From Brachionus plicatilis (Eukaryota > Rotifera > Eurotatoria > Ploima > Brachionidae), in assembly GCA_010279815.1 (NCBI GenBank), contig QEOQ01000238.1, positions 1,051,504 to 1,067,510 of the forward strand: DNA of 16,007 nt, written 5' to 3'. The number at the start of each line of letters is the position of its first letter. The first letter of the stretch is position 1. This document shows positions 9,336 through 16,007 of this stretch, piece by piece. Under the pieces are notes generated by a model. It was not told the origin of the DNA, did not search any database, and saw only the letters and a list, made by a program, of their open reading frames with translations. Position numbers and translations under genes: made by a program.

Positions 9336-10206
9336 AAAAGATTTTCTTAAATGGAGAAGAGAATTTCGAGAGAAGAGAATTTCTGGGTTTGACCACACTT
9401 GAAGAAAGGAGTAGGCAAGGTGATTTCATTCAGCTAAAAAAAATTCAGCATGGTCATTATCAGGTGACATTTATAAATGGGGATCAAAAGCTTGTTTCAG
9501 ACTGTTACCGTATTTCGCTGAATATAAGCGGGTTTTGAATATAAACAGGCCGCTAATATTCGAAACAATTCACATCATCGACCAGCTTCTATTCGAATAA
9601 AATATTCTTTTATTCAAATTTTGGTGTTTGAATATAAGCGCTTTTAATATTTATAATTAGCTTGTTGTATAAAATGCAACCTTCACAACCAAAGCAACCT
9701 TGTAATTCTGTTTTATTTTATTTTATTGGCTAATAAATATCCAATAAGGTTTCTCTAATTCACATAATTAGATCTAATCTGTAAAAATATGCTTATATTC
9801 GAAAAAATAAAAAAATGATTTTCTGCTCGAATATAAGCGTCTCTTTTGATATTTTGGTTCCTCCGGTACCCGCTTATATTCAGCGAAATACGGTAAGACA
9901 GCCCGGCAGGGAATACAAAAACTAGTCATAAAGTTATCAATCAACAACTTATCCGCAATCGTAGAGTGAGACACAACTTTTTTACAAATCGGACAGCAGG
10001 AAATCAGAACACTGTGGTTGCGGGGATAAAAGGCGTCATAAATACCAACATTTAAAAAAAAAATTGAAATGAAAATGAAATATAATATTTTACAAAACTC
10101 TTTGGCTAATTCGAATTAAATTCAAAAATTTATCATGAAAATAAAATCTGGAGCTTCATTCACATCCTTAAAAAAAAAGCTGTTTAAAAATAGTAAAAAT
10201 AAGCTA
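9336..10206 (+). mobile_element. LINE family B copy 2, 5'-truncated 3' end
   Basis: From AAAGATTTTCTTAAATGG onward this repeats the 3' end of copy 1 (about 8694-9183) in the same orientation, down to the same terminus AATAAGCTA. Unlike copy 1 it has GAAGAA where copy 1 has GAATAA, so LTTLEERSRQGDFIQL stays open. A short stretch near 9354-9368 differs (deletion plus replacement). It is interrupted at 9508-9893 by a MITE. The short 3' fragment is the usual product of aborted reverse transcription of a LINE. Confidence 0.9.
9508..9893. mobile_element. 386-bp TA-flanked MITE with 26-bp perfect inverted ends
   Basis: The ends 9508-9533 and 9868-9893 are exact reverse complements over 26 bp, starting CCGTATTTCGCTGAAT. 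TA dinucleotides flank both sides (9506-9507 and 9894-9895). The uninterrupted site CTGTTAAGACAGCC is present in LINE copy 1 (about 8872-8885), so target TA and its duplication can be read directly. The motif GAATATAAGCG or its complement recurs at 9520, 9630, 9791, 9829 and 9871, with a degenerate copy at 9537. TA targeting and repeated subterminal motifs fit a non-autonomous Tc1/mariner/pogo-type element. No transposase inside; the open frame across its right end is chance. Confidence 0.93.
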
Positions 10207-10709
10207 CAGCAGTTCTAATAAAAACGTAACGCTCACCGACCGACCGACCGTCAACCGATCAAAATGGAGACTGGTGCCGTCCGATCAAGGGTAACCGACC
10301 GTCCGAACAACGGTGACTGTCCGTCCAAGCTGCCTTCTTAGCCGTCCGTCCGAACATCGGTGACTGTCCGTCCTAGCAGCCTTCTTAGCCGTCCGCCGAC
10401 TGAGCCGTCCGACCGAACCGTCCGACAGAACCGTCCGACCGAACCGTCCGACAGAACCGTCCGACCTAGCCGTCCGACCGACCTAGCCGTCCGACCGACT
10501 GAACCATCCGACCGACTGAACCATCCGACCTAGCCGTCCGACCGACAGAACCGTCCGACCGACTGAATCGTCCGACCTAGCCGTCCGACCGAACCGTCCG
10601 ACAGAACCGTCCTACCGACAGAACCATCCGACCTAGCCGTCCGACCGACAGAACCGTCCGACCGAACCGACCGACTGAACCGTCCGACCTAGCCGTCCGA
10701 CCGACTGAA
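10207..10709 (+). repeat. Minisatellite of 13- and 17-bp units (left arm)
   Basis: From about 10388 the array is a string of 13-bp units (CCGTCCGACCTAG, CCGTCCGACCGAA, CCGTCCGACAGAA) and 17-bp units that carry an extra GACC/GACT-type tetramer (CCGTCCGACCGACTGAA). Occasional CCATCC or TCGTCC variants occur. Before it is a less regular zone with GACCGACCGACC. It is strikingly GC- and CpG-rich against the AT-rich background. Confidence 0.95.
10301..10387 (+). repeat. Two-copy 47-bp higher-order repeat
   Basis: GTCCGAACAACGGTGACTGT at 10301 recurs as GTCCGAACATCGGTGACTGT at 10348, and both copies run on to GCCTTCTTA (copies 10301-10340 and 10348-10387). The period is 47 bp. It marks the junction between the tip of the arm and the short-unit array. 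Confidence 0.85.
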
Positions 10710-10892
10710 TCGATTTTGTTCTGATTTTTTAAATTTTCTAAATTCTTTTTTAATATTTCTTTTTTAGTAAATTAAATTTTTTTCATAAATAAAAAAAAGA
10801 AACAAATTTTAATTTTTTTTATTTAACATATAAATTTATAAATTCTATTTTAAAATTTTTAAAGTCTTTCAAAATATTCCTAGTATTTTATG
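10710..10892. repeat. AT-rich inner part of the left inverted arm
   Basis: After the last satellite unit the sequence GATTTTGTTCTGATTTTTT and the later AAGAAACAAATTT/TTATTTAACATA blocks reappear inverted at about 14330-14464. It also forms the 3' flank of the leftward gene ending at 10893. Confidence 0.75.
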
Positions 10893-12241
10893 TTAGCTGT
10901 TTCTTAGTCTTTTTCTGACGTTTACGCAGTAAGTCCACATTTTTTTCCAGTCATGTACTTTTTTCACCATACATTCCTTCTCAAATACTTCTGTAATTTA
11001 ATCAAATTTTGGTTTTAATACTTTTTAAATTAATTTAATAAATTACCTTTAATTTTATCAATTATGTGTGGGAACTCAACTTTTAATTAATCCATACCAT
11101 TTTTTTTCGATCGATCCGGTATTTCCGTACTAATGTATTTTAAGAGAAGATTTTTGAAATAATGCCTATGCTTATTATCCTAAAAGTAAATAAATTAAAA
11201 AAAATATTTTTCTGAAAGACATACTTGAAAAAGGTCCGATTCATTTTTTCTCTCATCATCACTTTCTTGTGAGACAAGATCAGTTTCTTTATTTAAATTA
11301 GAACCTTGATTTTCGATTCCTGGTGTTCCTTTTTCCGATCTAAAGATAGGACCTTGAGCTTCAATCTCCGTTGTTCTTTTTTCTAAACTAAAGATAGGCT
11401 TTTGGTTAGATGATAAAACCTTTTAAAATTTAAATTAAAATTTTATTTACAGTTTTTAAAGTAACATACTTCTAAAATTTTAGGGAGACAGTCCAGTGCA
11501 TCTAATTTTTTGTTAATCTCTCCGAGATTTTTTTCTAGTCGGCTTATTCTTATATGCAACTTATCAGCAAATTATTTAATTATTTTTTTTGAAATTAAGA
11601 ATATTACTTCCTCATTTTTAGCGAAATTGTCTCTCGCCATTCTATTCAAACTGTCATTATTTGATTGTTTTCTTTGCAAATTTAGCCAATCCTGATCATC
11701 TCTTACCGAAAGCATTTCGAATGACTTAGAAATTGTCATTTTTCGCTTCAATGATGCTCTGGTCAATTGCTTTGGTAATTGTTCCTCCTCATCACCAGAG
11801 CTCTCCACTACTGCCGAAGATATTGTTGGAGTATTCTCATCAGCAACAACATCTTCTGAAATGAGTTCTGCAATTGGTTCCAGAGATAAAGGTCCTGGTT
11901 CATCGATTGGAGCTGGAAGTAAAATGCCAGGTTTTTTTAATTCTAACATCTTTCGCGAGTAATTCAGCCAAGAGTTCGAATTTTCTCTTTCAATGAAATA
12001 TGAAAACTGTAATTACTCCATTAATTTCAAACTTTTTTAAAAAATATAAAATTAAAAAAATAAATATTTTATTTTAAATTACTTCGTCAAAATTTCGGAA
12101 ATCTTTACAGTCTTCTGTGGGTATATTGCAGATAGATCCAAGATAGCCTAAAAGTACTCCTGATGCCTTTTCGATATTTGGTTGCTGTTTAAAAATTCGA
12201 ACCAAAATACAATTTTGTCGCCCGGGATTTTTTGGTGGCAT
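10893..12241 (-). CDS. Transposon-borne companion gene, six exons, unknown acidic coiled-coil protein (one internal stop)
   Basis: Start ATG at 12241 (MPPKNPGRQNCILV). Exons inferred from GT-AG sites: 12083-12241, 11608-12006, 11470-11559, 11225-11419, 11047-11179, 10893-10990. Every junction keeps frame and the total is 1074 bp, or 358 codons ending in TAA at 10893. Visible features: an N-terminal domain of about 70 residues, a proline/acid-rich linker (GILLPAPIDEPG, ESSGDEEE), a basic stretch (RASLKRK), a predicted coiled coil in exon 3 (LHIRISRLEKNLGEINKKL), two related segments in exon 4 (KPIFSLEK, GPIFRSEK), then YFKNLLLKYISTEIP and a basic helical end (MWTYCVNVRKRLRN). One in-frame TAA (11087-11089) lies in exon 5. 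I recognise no known family. It sits inside the transposon, divergent from the transposase across 55 bp, so a transposition-accessory or DNA-binding role is an inference. The stop suggests this copy is inactive. Confidence 0.7.
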
Positions 12242-12296
12242 TTTTTAAATTAATTATTTTTTCTAGATTCTAAAAAAGAATAAAAAAAAAATTAAA
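12242..12296. promoter_or_regulatory. Shared divergent promoter gap
   Basis: Fifty-five bases of nearly pure A/T separate the two start codons (12241 leftward, 12297 rightward). There is no room for separate promoters, so a bidirectional promoter or transcript starts inside the opposing gene are implied. This is inference from spacing only. Confidence 0.45.
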
Positions 12297-13893
12297 ATGA
12301 AATTTAACAAAGAAACAAAAGCAAAAATTACAGAATTTATCAAAAAATTACATATTAAAGGAAAAAAAGCTTTTGAAATTAGAAAAAAAGCATTAGAGAT
12401 ATTTCCGGAAAACCTTGTTCCCAGATTAGGGGTAATATTTTTTATTTTAATATATCTTAAATTAAATTTTATAAAAGGCTATAAGAGCAAGAATTTATCG
12501 TCTAAAAACAATTTTTAATAGAATCAGATAGAATGCTCAGATGGTTTTAAGAGTGCAAGAGAAATCTCTCTTGAGATTAGAAGAGTTTTTTCACTTAATT
12601 TAAGCTTATCATCTATTTGCAACTATCGCAAAAGTAAGATTTTTACTACGAAAAATTTTTTTACTCAAGATAAAACTTTGACTTTGTTTGAATTAAATCC
12701 AGAGTTGTTTAAAAGTCCCAAAAAAAGTCCTAGTCAAGACTTTTTTTTTTTCTAAAATATATGGGCGGCTAAAAAAATAAAAATTAAATGTAATTTAATA
12801 TGTTTATTATTTAAAAATAATTAGTTTTTTAATTAAAAAAAATGAAAAAAATTTTATTTAAAAAAAAAAAAAAAAATTCCTGACTTGGACTTGACTTGAA
12901 ACTTGTGACCTTTAAACAAATCTGCTAAAATCTTAGTAAGGTACTAAATAAGAACCCAAAAAGTAGGCTTTTAAAAAAAAATTACCTTTCTAATTAAGAC
13001 CTCAAACAAAAGAATTTAAAGTTAAGGTTTTGACTTAACATTTATGACTTTGGTTTTTGACCTCTGGAGTCTAGATAAAATAAAGATTTTTTTTAAACCA
13101 CATAGACATGGGTTATGTTTGGCGTAGAGCAAGAGCAATGCCGAATTTAAATTTAACGAAAAAAAGACAAAGAAAAGAATTTGCAAATAGATACAAGTCT
13201 TATAGTTTTAAAAATTTTGTTTTTGCCGATGAGACGAAAATTGAAATAAATACTTTTTCTCTTTACCACTTCAGACAAAAAACATCAAAACCTGTTTGTG
13301 TAGGAACAAGAGAAAAATCGTCATTAAAAATAAATATTTGGGCAGCAATTAGCTATAAAGGACCAACAAGATTTTGTGTAAAATTTTCTAAAATATTTTT
13401 AAATTTTCCAACTTTTATTTTTAATAAAGCTCTTTACAAATAACCTGAATCAATATAGCTATAAATATATATTGGAATTTTACCTCAAGCCTTACATGAT
13501 TTCAAATTTTAATGAAGAAGAATTAGAAAGTTGCTTCCTAATCCAAGATAATGATCCAAAGCACACTTCGAATCTTTGTACTGAATTCTTAAGAGAAAAT
13601 AGTATAAATTGGGTAAGTAAAAATATTAAATACTATTTAATAATTGAAAAATAATTTATTTAAAAGCTAAAAACGCCGGCGAACTCAGCTGACTTCAATC
13701 CTATAGAGATGTTATGGAGTGACCTCAAAAGTTATGTGAGGAAGAAACAATGTCGAACTTAAGTGAGCTGACAGAGACTATCAGAAGCTACGAAAGAAAT
13801 TTAAATGCCGAAAAATGCACTAAATATGTTAGACATTTGAAGAAAGTACTGAACATAGTTGCAGATCAAGGTGGAGATTGGTCAAATGAATAG
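12297..13893 (+). pseudogene. Tc1/IS630-type DD34E transposase, five exons, two frameshifts
   Basis: Cut-and-paste DDE transposase. Inferred exons: 12297-12431, 12478-12633, 13106-13377, 13430-13612, 13667-13893. The donors GTAATA, GTAAGA, GTAAAA and GTAAGT pair with AAAG, ATAG, AAAG and AAAG acceptors; three introns are 46, 52 and 54 bp, and one is 472 bp and contains a MITE. The N-terminus has helix-turn-helix segments (TKAKITEFIKKL; SAREISLEIRRVFSLNLS), then GYVWRRARAMPNL. The catalytic Asp in FADET is codon 13228-13230, the second in QDNDPKHTS is 13547-13549, and the Glu in FNPIEMLW is 13706-13708. After splicing the second pair is separated by exactly 34 residues, as in Tc1-type enzymes. 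The end reads LNAEKCTKYVRHLKKVL and a TAG. Frameshifts near 12522-12530 (with a TAG at 12529) and 13741-13750 break it. The assembled length of about 324 residues is close to normal for the family. All three catalytic acids survive. Confidence 0.88.
12700..12924. mobile_element. 225-bp hAT-like MITE inside a transposase intron
   Basis: The left end CAGAGTTGTTTAAAAGTC and right end GACCTTTAAACAAATCTG are near-perfect inverted repeats. The subterminal AAGTC/GACTT motifs resemble the 80-bp MITE at 7989-8068. The flanks ATTAAATC (12692-12699) and CTAAAATC (12925-12932) match at 6 of 8 positions, an aged 8-bp duplication. It lies in the 472-bp intron 12634-13105 and explains part of that intron's unusual length. 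Confidence 0.7.
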
Positions 13894-14464
13894 AAACTTT
13901 TTCTTAATTAAAAGAGTTAAAAAAATCTATTTAAATTAATATTTTTTATTTTAAGAAAAAATAAAACTAACAAATTCTAGAACTTTAAAAATATTTTTAA
14001 TAATTTAATCATAACAGCATATTTAATTTTGAATTCTGACTAAAATCTTGCCAATTTTATCTGTTTTGTATGAAATTTAACTAACCTTAGCGCCTGTGAG
14101 TAGTGCGCGTTATTCCTCCGCGTTAGCTTCGGGCGAGCGTTGTGCCTTTTGTTAAACAAATTTTCAAAATGGACCACAGTGAAAAGAAAAATTAAAAAGA
14201 GAAGAAAAAAGTTGAGTTCTTTTTCAATAATTTATTAAAATTTAAAAAAAGATGGGTTAGTAAAGTAAACTTGCATATTAACAGCCTTCAGAGTTAATTT
14301 AGCGTGCTTATTTTTTATCCAAATTTTTAAAAATCATCTTTAAAAAAACTTAAATTTTTATGCTAAATAAAAATTATACAAATTTGTTTCTTTTTATTTA
14401 TTTATTAAAAATAACTGTAATTAAGAAAGTAGAAAAATTAAAAAAAATCAGAACAAAATCGGTT
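13894..14464. other. Transposase 3' flank and inner right arm
   Basis: AT-rich sequence without a gene, except for a GC-rich island at about 14086-14155 (GCGCGTTATTCC, CGGGCGAGCG), which is followed by a nine-codon ATG frame at 14169. From about 14330 it is the inverted counterpart of the left arm's AT-rich block (AAATTTGTTTC; AAAATCAGAACAAAATC). Confidence 0.6.
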
Positions 14465-14583
14465 CTGTTGTTGGTTGGAGGTTCAGTCGGTCGGACGGCT
14501 TGGTCGGTCGGCTAGGTCGTTCGGACGGCTAGGTCGGTCGGCTAGGTCGGTCGGCTAGGTCGGTTGGCTAGGTCGGATGGCTT
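14465..14583 (-). repeat. Minisatellite, inverted copy (right arm)
   Basis: On the plus strand it reads GGTCGGACGGCTTGGTCGGT and GGCTAGGTCGGTCGGCTAGG, the complement of the left-arm units. It directly follows the inverted AT-rich block, as expected for a terminal inverted repeat. Confidence 0.95.
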
Positions 14584-14989
14584 TGTCCCATCCTACCTTA
14601 GCCACCACGTAGTAAAGATGAACTCGCTTTCTAAGCTTGTCTCGGGTGGCTGGAGTGAGGACTAGCATTTCGCTAAACACGGCGAGCAAAAGCTCAAGCT
14701 CGTGGTAATCCCTAGCCTTAAAGAACTTGCAGTCTCTGAACTGTAGGATGGACTGTAATTCAGTAGCCATCCCAGTATAATCTGGAGGCGGCCCTGTAGT
14801 AGTAAAAAGGGGGTTTACCTTGGTCTCCGTTAAAGTGGATGACCCAGATGCGAAGTCCATCGTTGTTGCGGCTGCTCGTCTCATGGCTTCTTGCGTCTCG
14901 GCTATTGTCTGCATCTGACACTGCATATTTGCCATCATTTTGGTCAGATTAGCGACGGTGTTGGCCAGCTCGACGTTTGCTGTGACTGC

Positions 14990-15022
<33 letters not shown>

Positions 15023-15574
15023 CTGTTGGCGCTGTTGCTCCTGTTGCCGTTCGAATTCCAGCCTGTGCTGTTCGAAGGTTTGTTGTTGTTGTTGCTGTGA
15101 TTCCGCCATGCTATCGGCTCACGATGTTTCGATGTCCTGGAACAATTCCTGTATGGATTGGTCTAAAAGGTTAGAAGTGTTAGGGGACTGGAGAAAAACC
15201 TGACCGTCTGTTAAGTCCTCTGTTAGAGCGAGGATTGATGGAGAAGGGGGGACGACGTTCCTTTGAAGCTTTGGCTTATCGCCTTGTTCTTCCTCGTCTG
15301 AGCCAAGGCATTGCTGCTTCTTTGGCTTATATTGAATCCTAATAGCCTCGGCCTTAACGACTCGATTGATATCAGCAATGAGTTGGTCTTTGCTCACGCT
15401 GCCATCGAGATTGGCCCGTAGAAGCCTAACTTTAGACGAGCTTGTTATCTGCTCATTAAAGAAAGCGTCCCAGCTTTCATCAGTGTGGTCGTGATCGTAA
15501 GAGGGGTCTTTATAGATTAACTGTCTAAGAAGAAAGATCCTAGCTATTACTTGCCAGTCCCCTTTTATATTCTT
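14555..15574 (-). CDS. GC-richer polyglutamine ORF with in-frame TGA, truncated at both ends; unknown
   Basis: One frame is open from 15574 down to a TGA (15119-15121), then continues in the same frame through GCC GAT AGC to ATG (15109) and on to a TAG at 14555. The upstream half (IKGDWQVIARIFLLRQLIY, later SDEEEQGDKPKLQRN) has no ATG, so it is an exon after the AAAG at 15572 or a 5'-truncated piece. The downstream half starts MAESQQQQQQ, has a Gln run encoded by mixed CAG/CAA (about 14990-15095), a TVANLTKMMANMQCQMQ coiled-coil-like segment, GPPPDYTGM, and ends RKRVHLYYVVAKVGWDKA. There it runs into satellite, and its stop is the TAG of a CCTAG unit. The gene is therefore cut on its 3' side. 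A Gln-rich coiled coil could suggest a retroelement gag-like protein, but I do not recognise the family. The opposite-strand Leu/Cys-rich frames are shadows. Confidence 0.6.
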
Positions 15575-15924
15575 TTACAGCGTACCGCAAAGATTGATGA
15601 GCTCTTGTAAGAGCATGCTTTCGAACTATGAGAGAGAGTGAATTTGAAAAGAGAACGAAAGAGGGTAGGAGAGAGAGAGCTACGCACACCAGGCTTTCGC
15701 CAAAGAGCTTTCGATAAGCTTATAAAAAATGTGTGTGTGCGTATGGAAAGTAAAGACACGCACTAAGCACGCTTTAACTATCAGCCGTGCGCGTGTATAA
15801 GCTTATAGAGATAAGCCTAGCTTAAAATTTCCTTAAAAATGTTGGCTGACCGGTAGATGACCACTCAAGTCAGTTGGTTTTATTACAAATATTTTAAAGA
15901 AAAGTTCGAAAGGTCTTCGAAGTT
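15575..15924. other. Upstream flank of the polyglutamine ORF, no gene called
   Basis: Purine-rich GAGAGAGAG tracts (about 15640-15680), a GTGTGTGTGCG tract (15730-15741), repeated palindromic ATAAGCTTAT-like motifs (about 15715-15724 and 15797-15806) and a small inverted repeat GCTCTTGTAAGAGC (15601-15614). It could be promoter or LTR sequence for the minus-strand ORF, but no second LTR or clear TG...CA ends were found. Confidence 0.35.
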
Positions 15925-16007
15925 CCGACCGGTCGGACGGCTAGGTCGGTTGGCTTGGTCAGAAGGCTTGGTCGGACGGCTTGGTCGGACGGCTTGGTCG
16001 GACGGCT
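15925..16007 (-). repeat. Minisatellite, second block, continuing past the window
   Basis: Plus-strand 13-bp units CGGACGGCTTGGT in the same orientation as 14465-14583. The last three units are identical, so the array is regular here, and it is cut by the window edge. Confidence 0.95.

Larger units (their letters stand above)
10207..14583. mobile_element. Two-gene Tc1/IS630-type transposon with tandem-repeat inverted arms (right end may lie beyond 16007)
   Basis: The left arm (10207-about 10850) starts after a TA at the LINE 3' end and consists of CpG-rich tandem repeats followed by an AT-rich block (GATTTTGTTCTGATTTTTT, then AAGAAACAAATTT). The right arm (about 14320-14583) holds the same blocks in inverted order: AT-rich block, then satellite. 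Between the arms are a leftward six-exon gene (10893-12241) and a rightward transposase gene (12297-13893) with divergent starts. The left tip CAGCAGTTCTAATAAAAACG has no inverted match at 14583. The satellite resumes at 15925 and runs out of the window, so the true right tip is probably beyond 16007 and 14584-15924 would then be a nested insert. Element identity rests on the transposase and the inverted arms; the exact ends are unproven. Confidence 0.8.

Noticed and set aside
9774..9974. Minus-strand frame across the MITE right end
   Set aside because: It spans a transposon/LINE junction and so cannot be an old gene; it matches no family.
10207..10709. CRISPR-like array
   Set aside because: Units are contiguous 13/17-mers with no unique spacers; this is a minisatellite.
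13378..13458. Intron ending at ATATAG (13458)
   Set aside because: That acceptor does not keep frame; the AAAG at 13429 does and gives the expected protein sequence.
14891..15203. Plus-strand Leu-rich and Cys-rich open frames
   Set aside because: They are complements of the CAG/CAA glutamine run of the minus-strand ORF.
15565..15759. Minus-strand 64-codon Ser-rich frame
   Set aside because: It lies in GA/CT-rich low-complexity DNA, in another frame from the polyglutamine ORF, with no domain-like pattern.

Overview
This is eukaryotic, almost certainly metazoan, nuclear DNA. It is AT-rich, has very short GT-AG introns (about 46-54 bp where they can be inferred), carries two unrelated APE-type LINE families, Tc1/mariner-like and hAT-like DNA elements and an LTR-like unit, and holds one host-type gene encoding a Toll-family leucine-rich-repeat ectodomain. 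A small-intron, AT-rich protostome (for example a rotifer or a mite) would fit, but the sequence does not settle the taxon. No tRNA, rRNA or CRISPR array was recognised.

Layout. 1-1686: minus-strand LINE (family A), linker plus reverse transcriptase, cut by the left window edge and broken by stops. 1880-2990: a DNA element with long inverted arms around a dead Tc1-like transposase remnant. 3027-3279: a nearly exact inverted copy of part of the downstream LRR gene. 3617-3941: a solo-LTR-like unit. 4147-6625: minus-strand Toll-like, TIR-less LRR receptor gene, read in three frames. 7140-9183: plus-strand CR1/jockey-like LINE (family B), heavily decayed and carrying an 80-bp hAT-type MITE. 9336-10206: a second, 5'-truncated family B copy, split by a 386-bp TA-flanked MITE whose empty site is preserved in the first copy. 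10207 onward: a large Tc1/IS630-type transposon whose inverted arms are built from 13/17-bp CpG-rich tandem repeats. 14584-15924: a GC-richer block with a polyglutamine ORF, lying between two blocks of the same satellite.

The most notable part is the 10207-14583 (perhaps >16007) transposon. It carries two divergent intron-containing genes that share a 55-bp AT-rich gap. The rightward gene is a DDE transposase; splicing at visible GT-AG sites gives a D-34-E spacing exactly as in Tc1-type enzymes. The leftward gene has six exons whose frame closes across all five introns (358 codons with one internal stop). It encodes an acidic, coiled-coil-containing protein that I do not recognise. Both genes lie between inverted satellite arms, so the companion protein is a candidate accessory factor for transposition. 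This copy appears dead: two frameshifts in the transposase and one stop in the companion.

The second point of interest is the LRR gene. The copy at 3027-3248 is inverted relative to its source (two differences in 222 bp, both synonymous), so a transcript running past the gene's 3' end could fold into a long hairpin.
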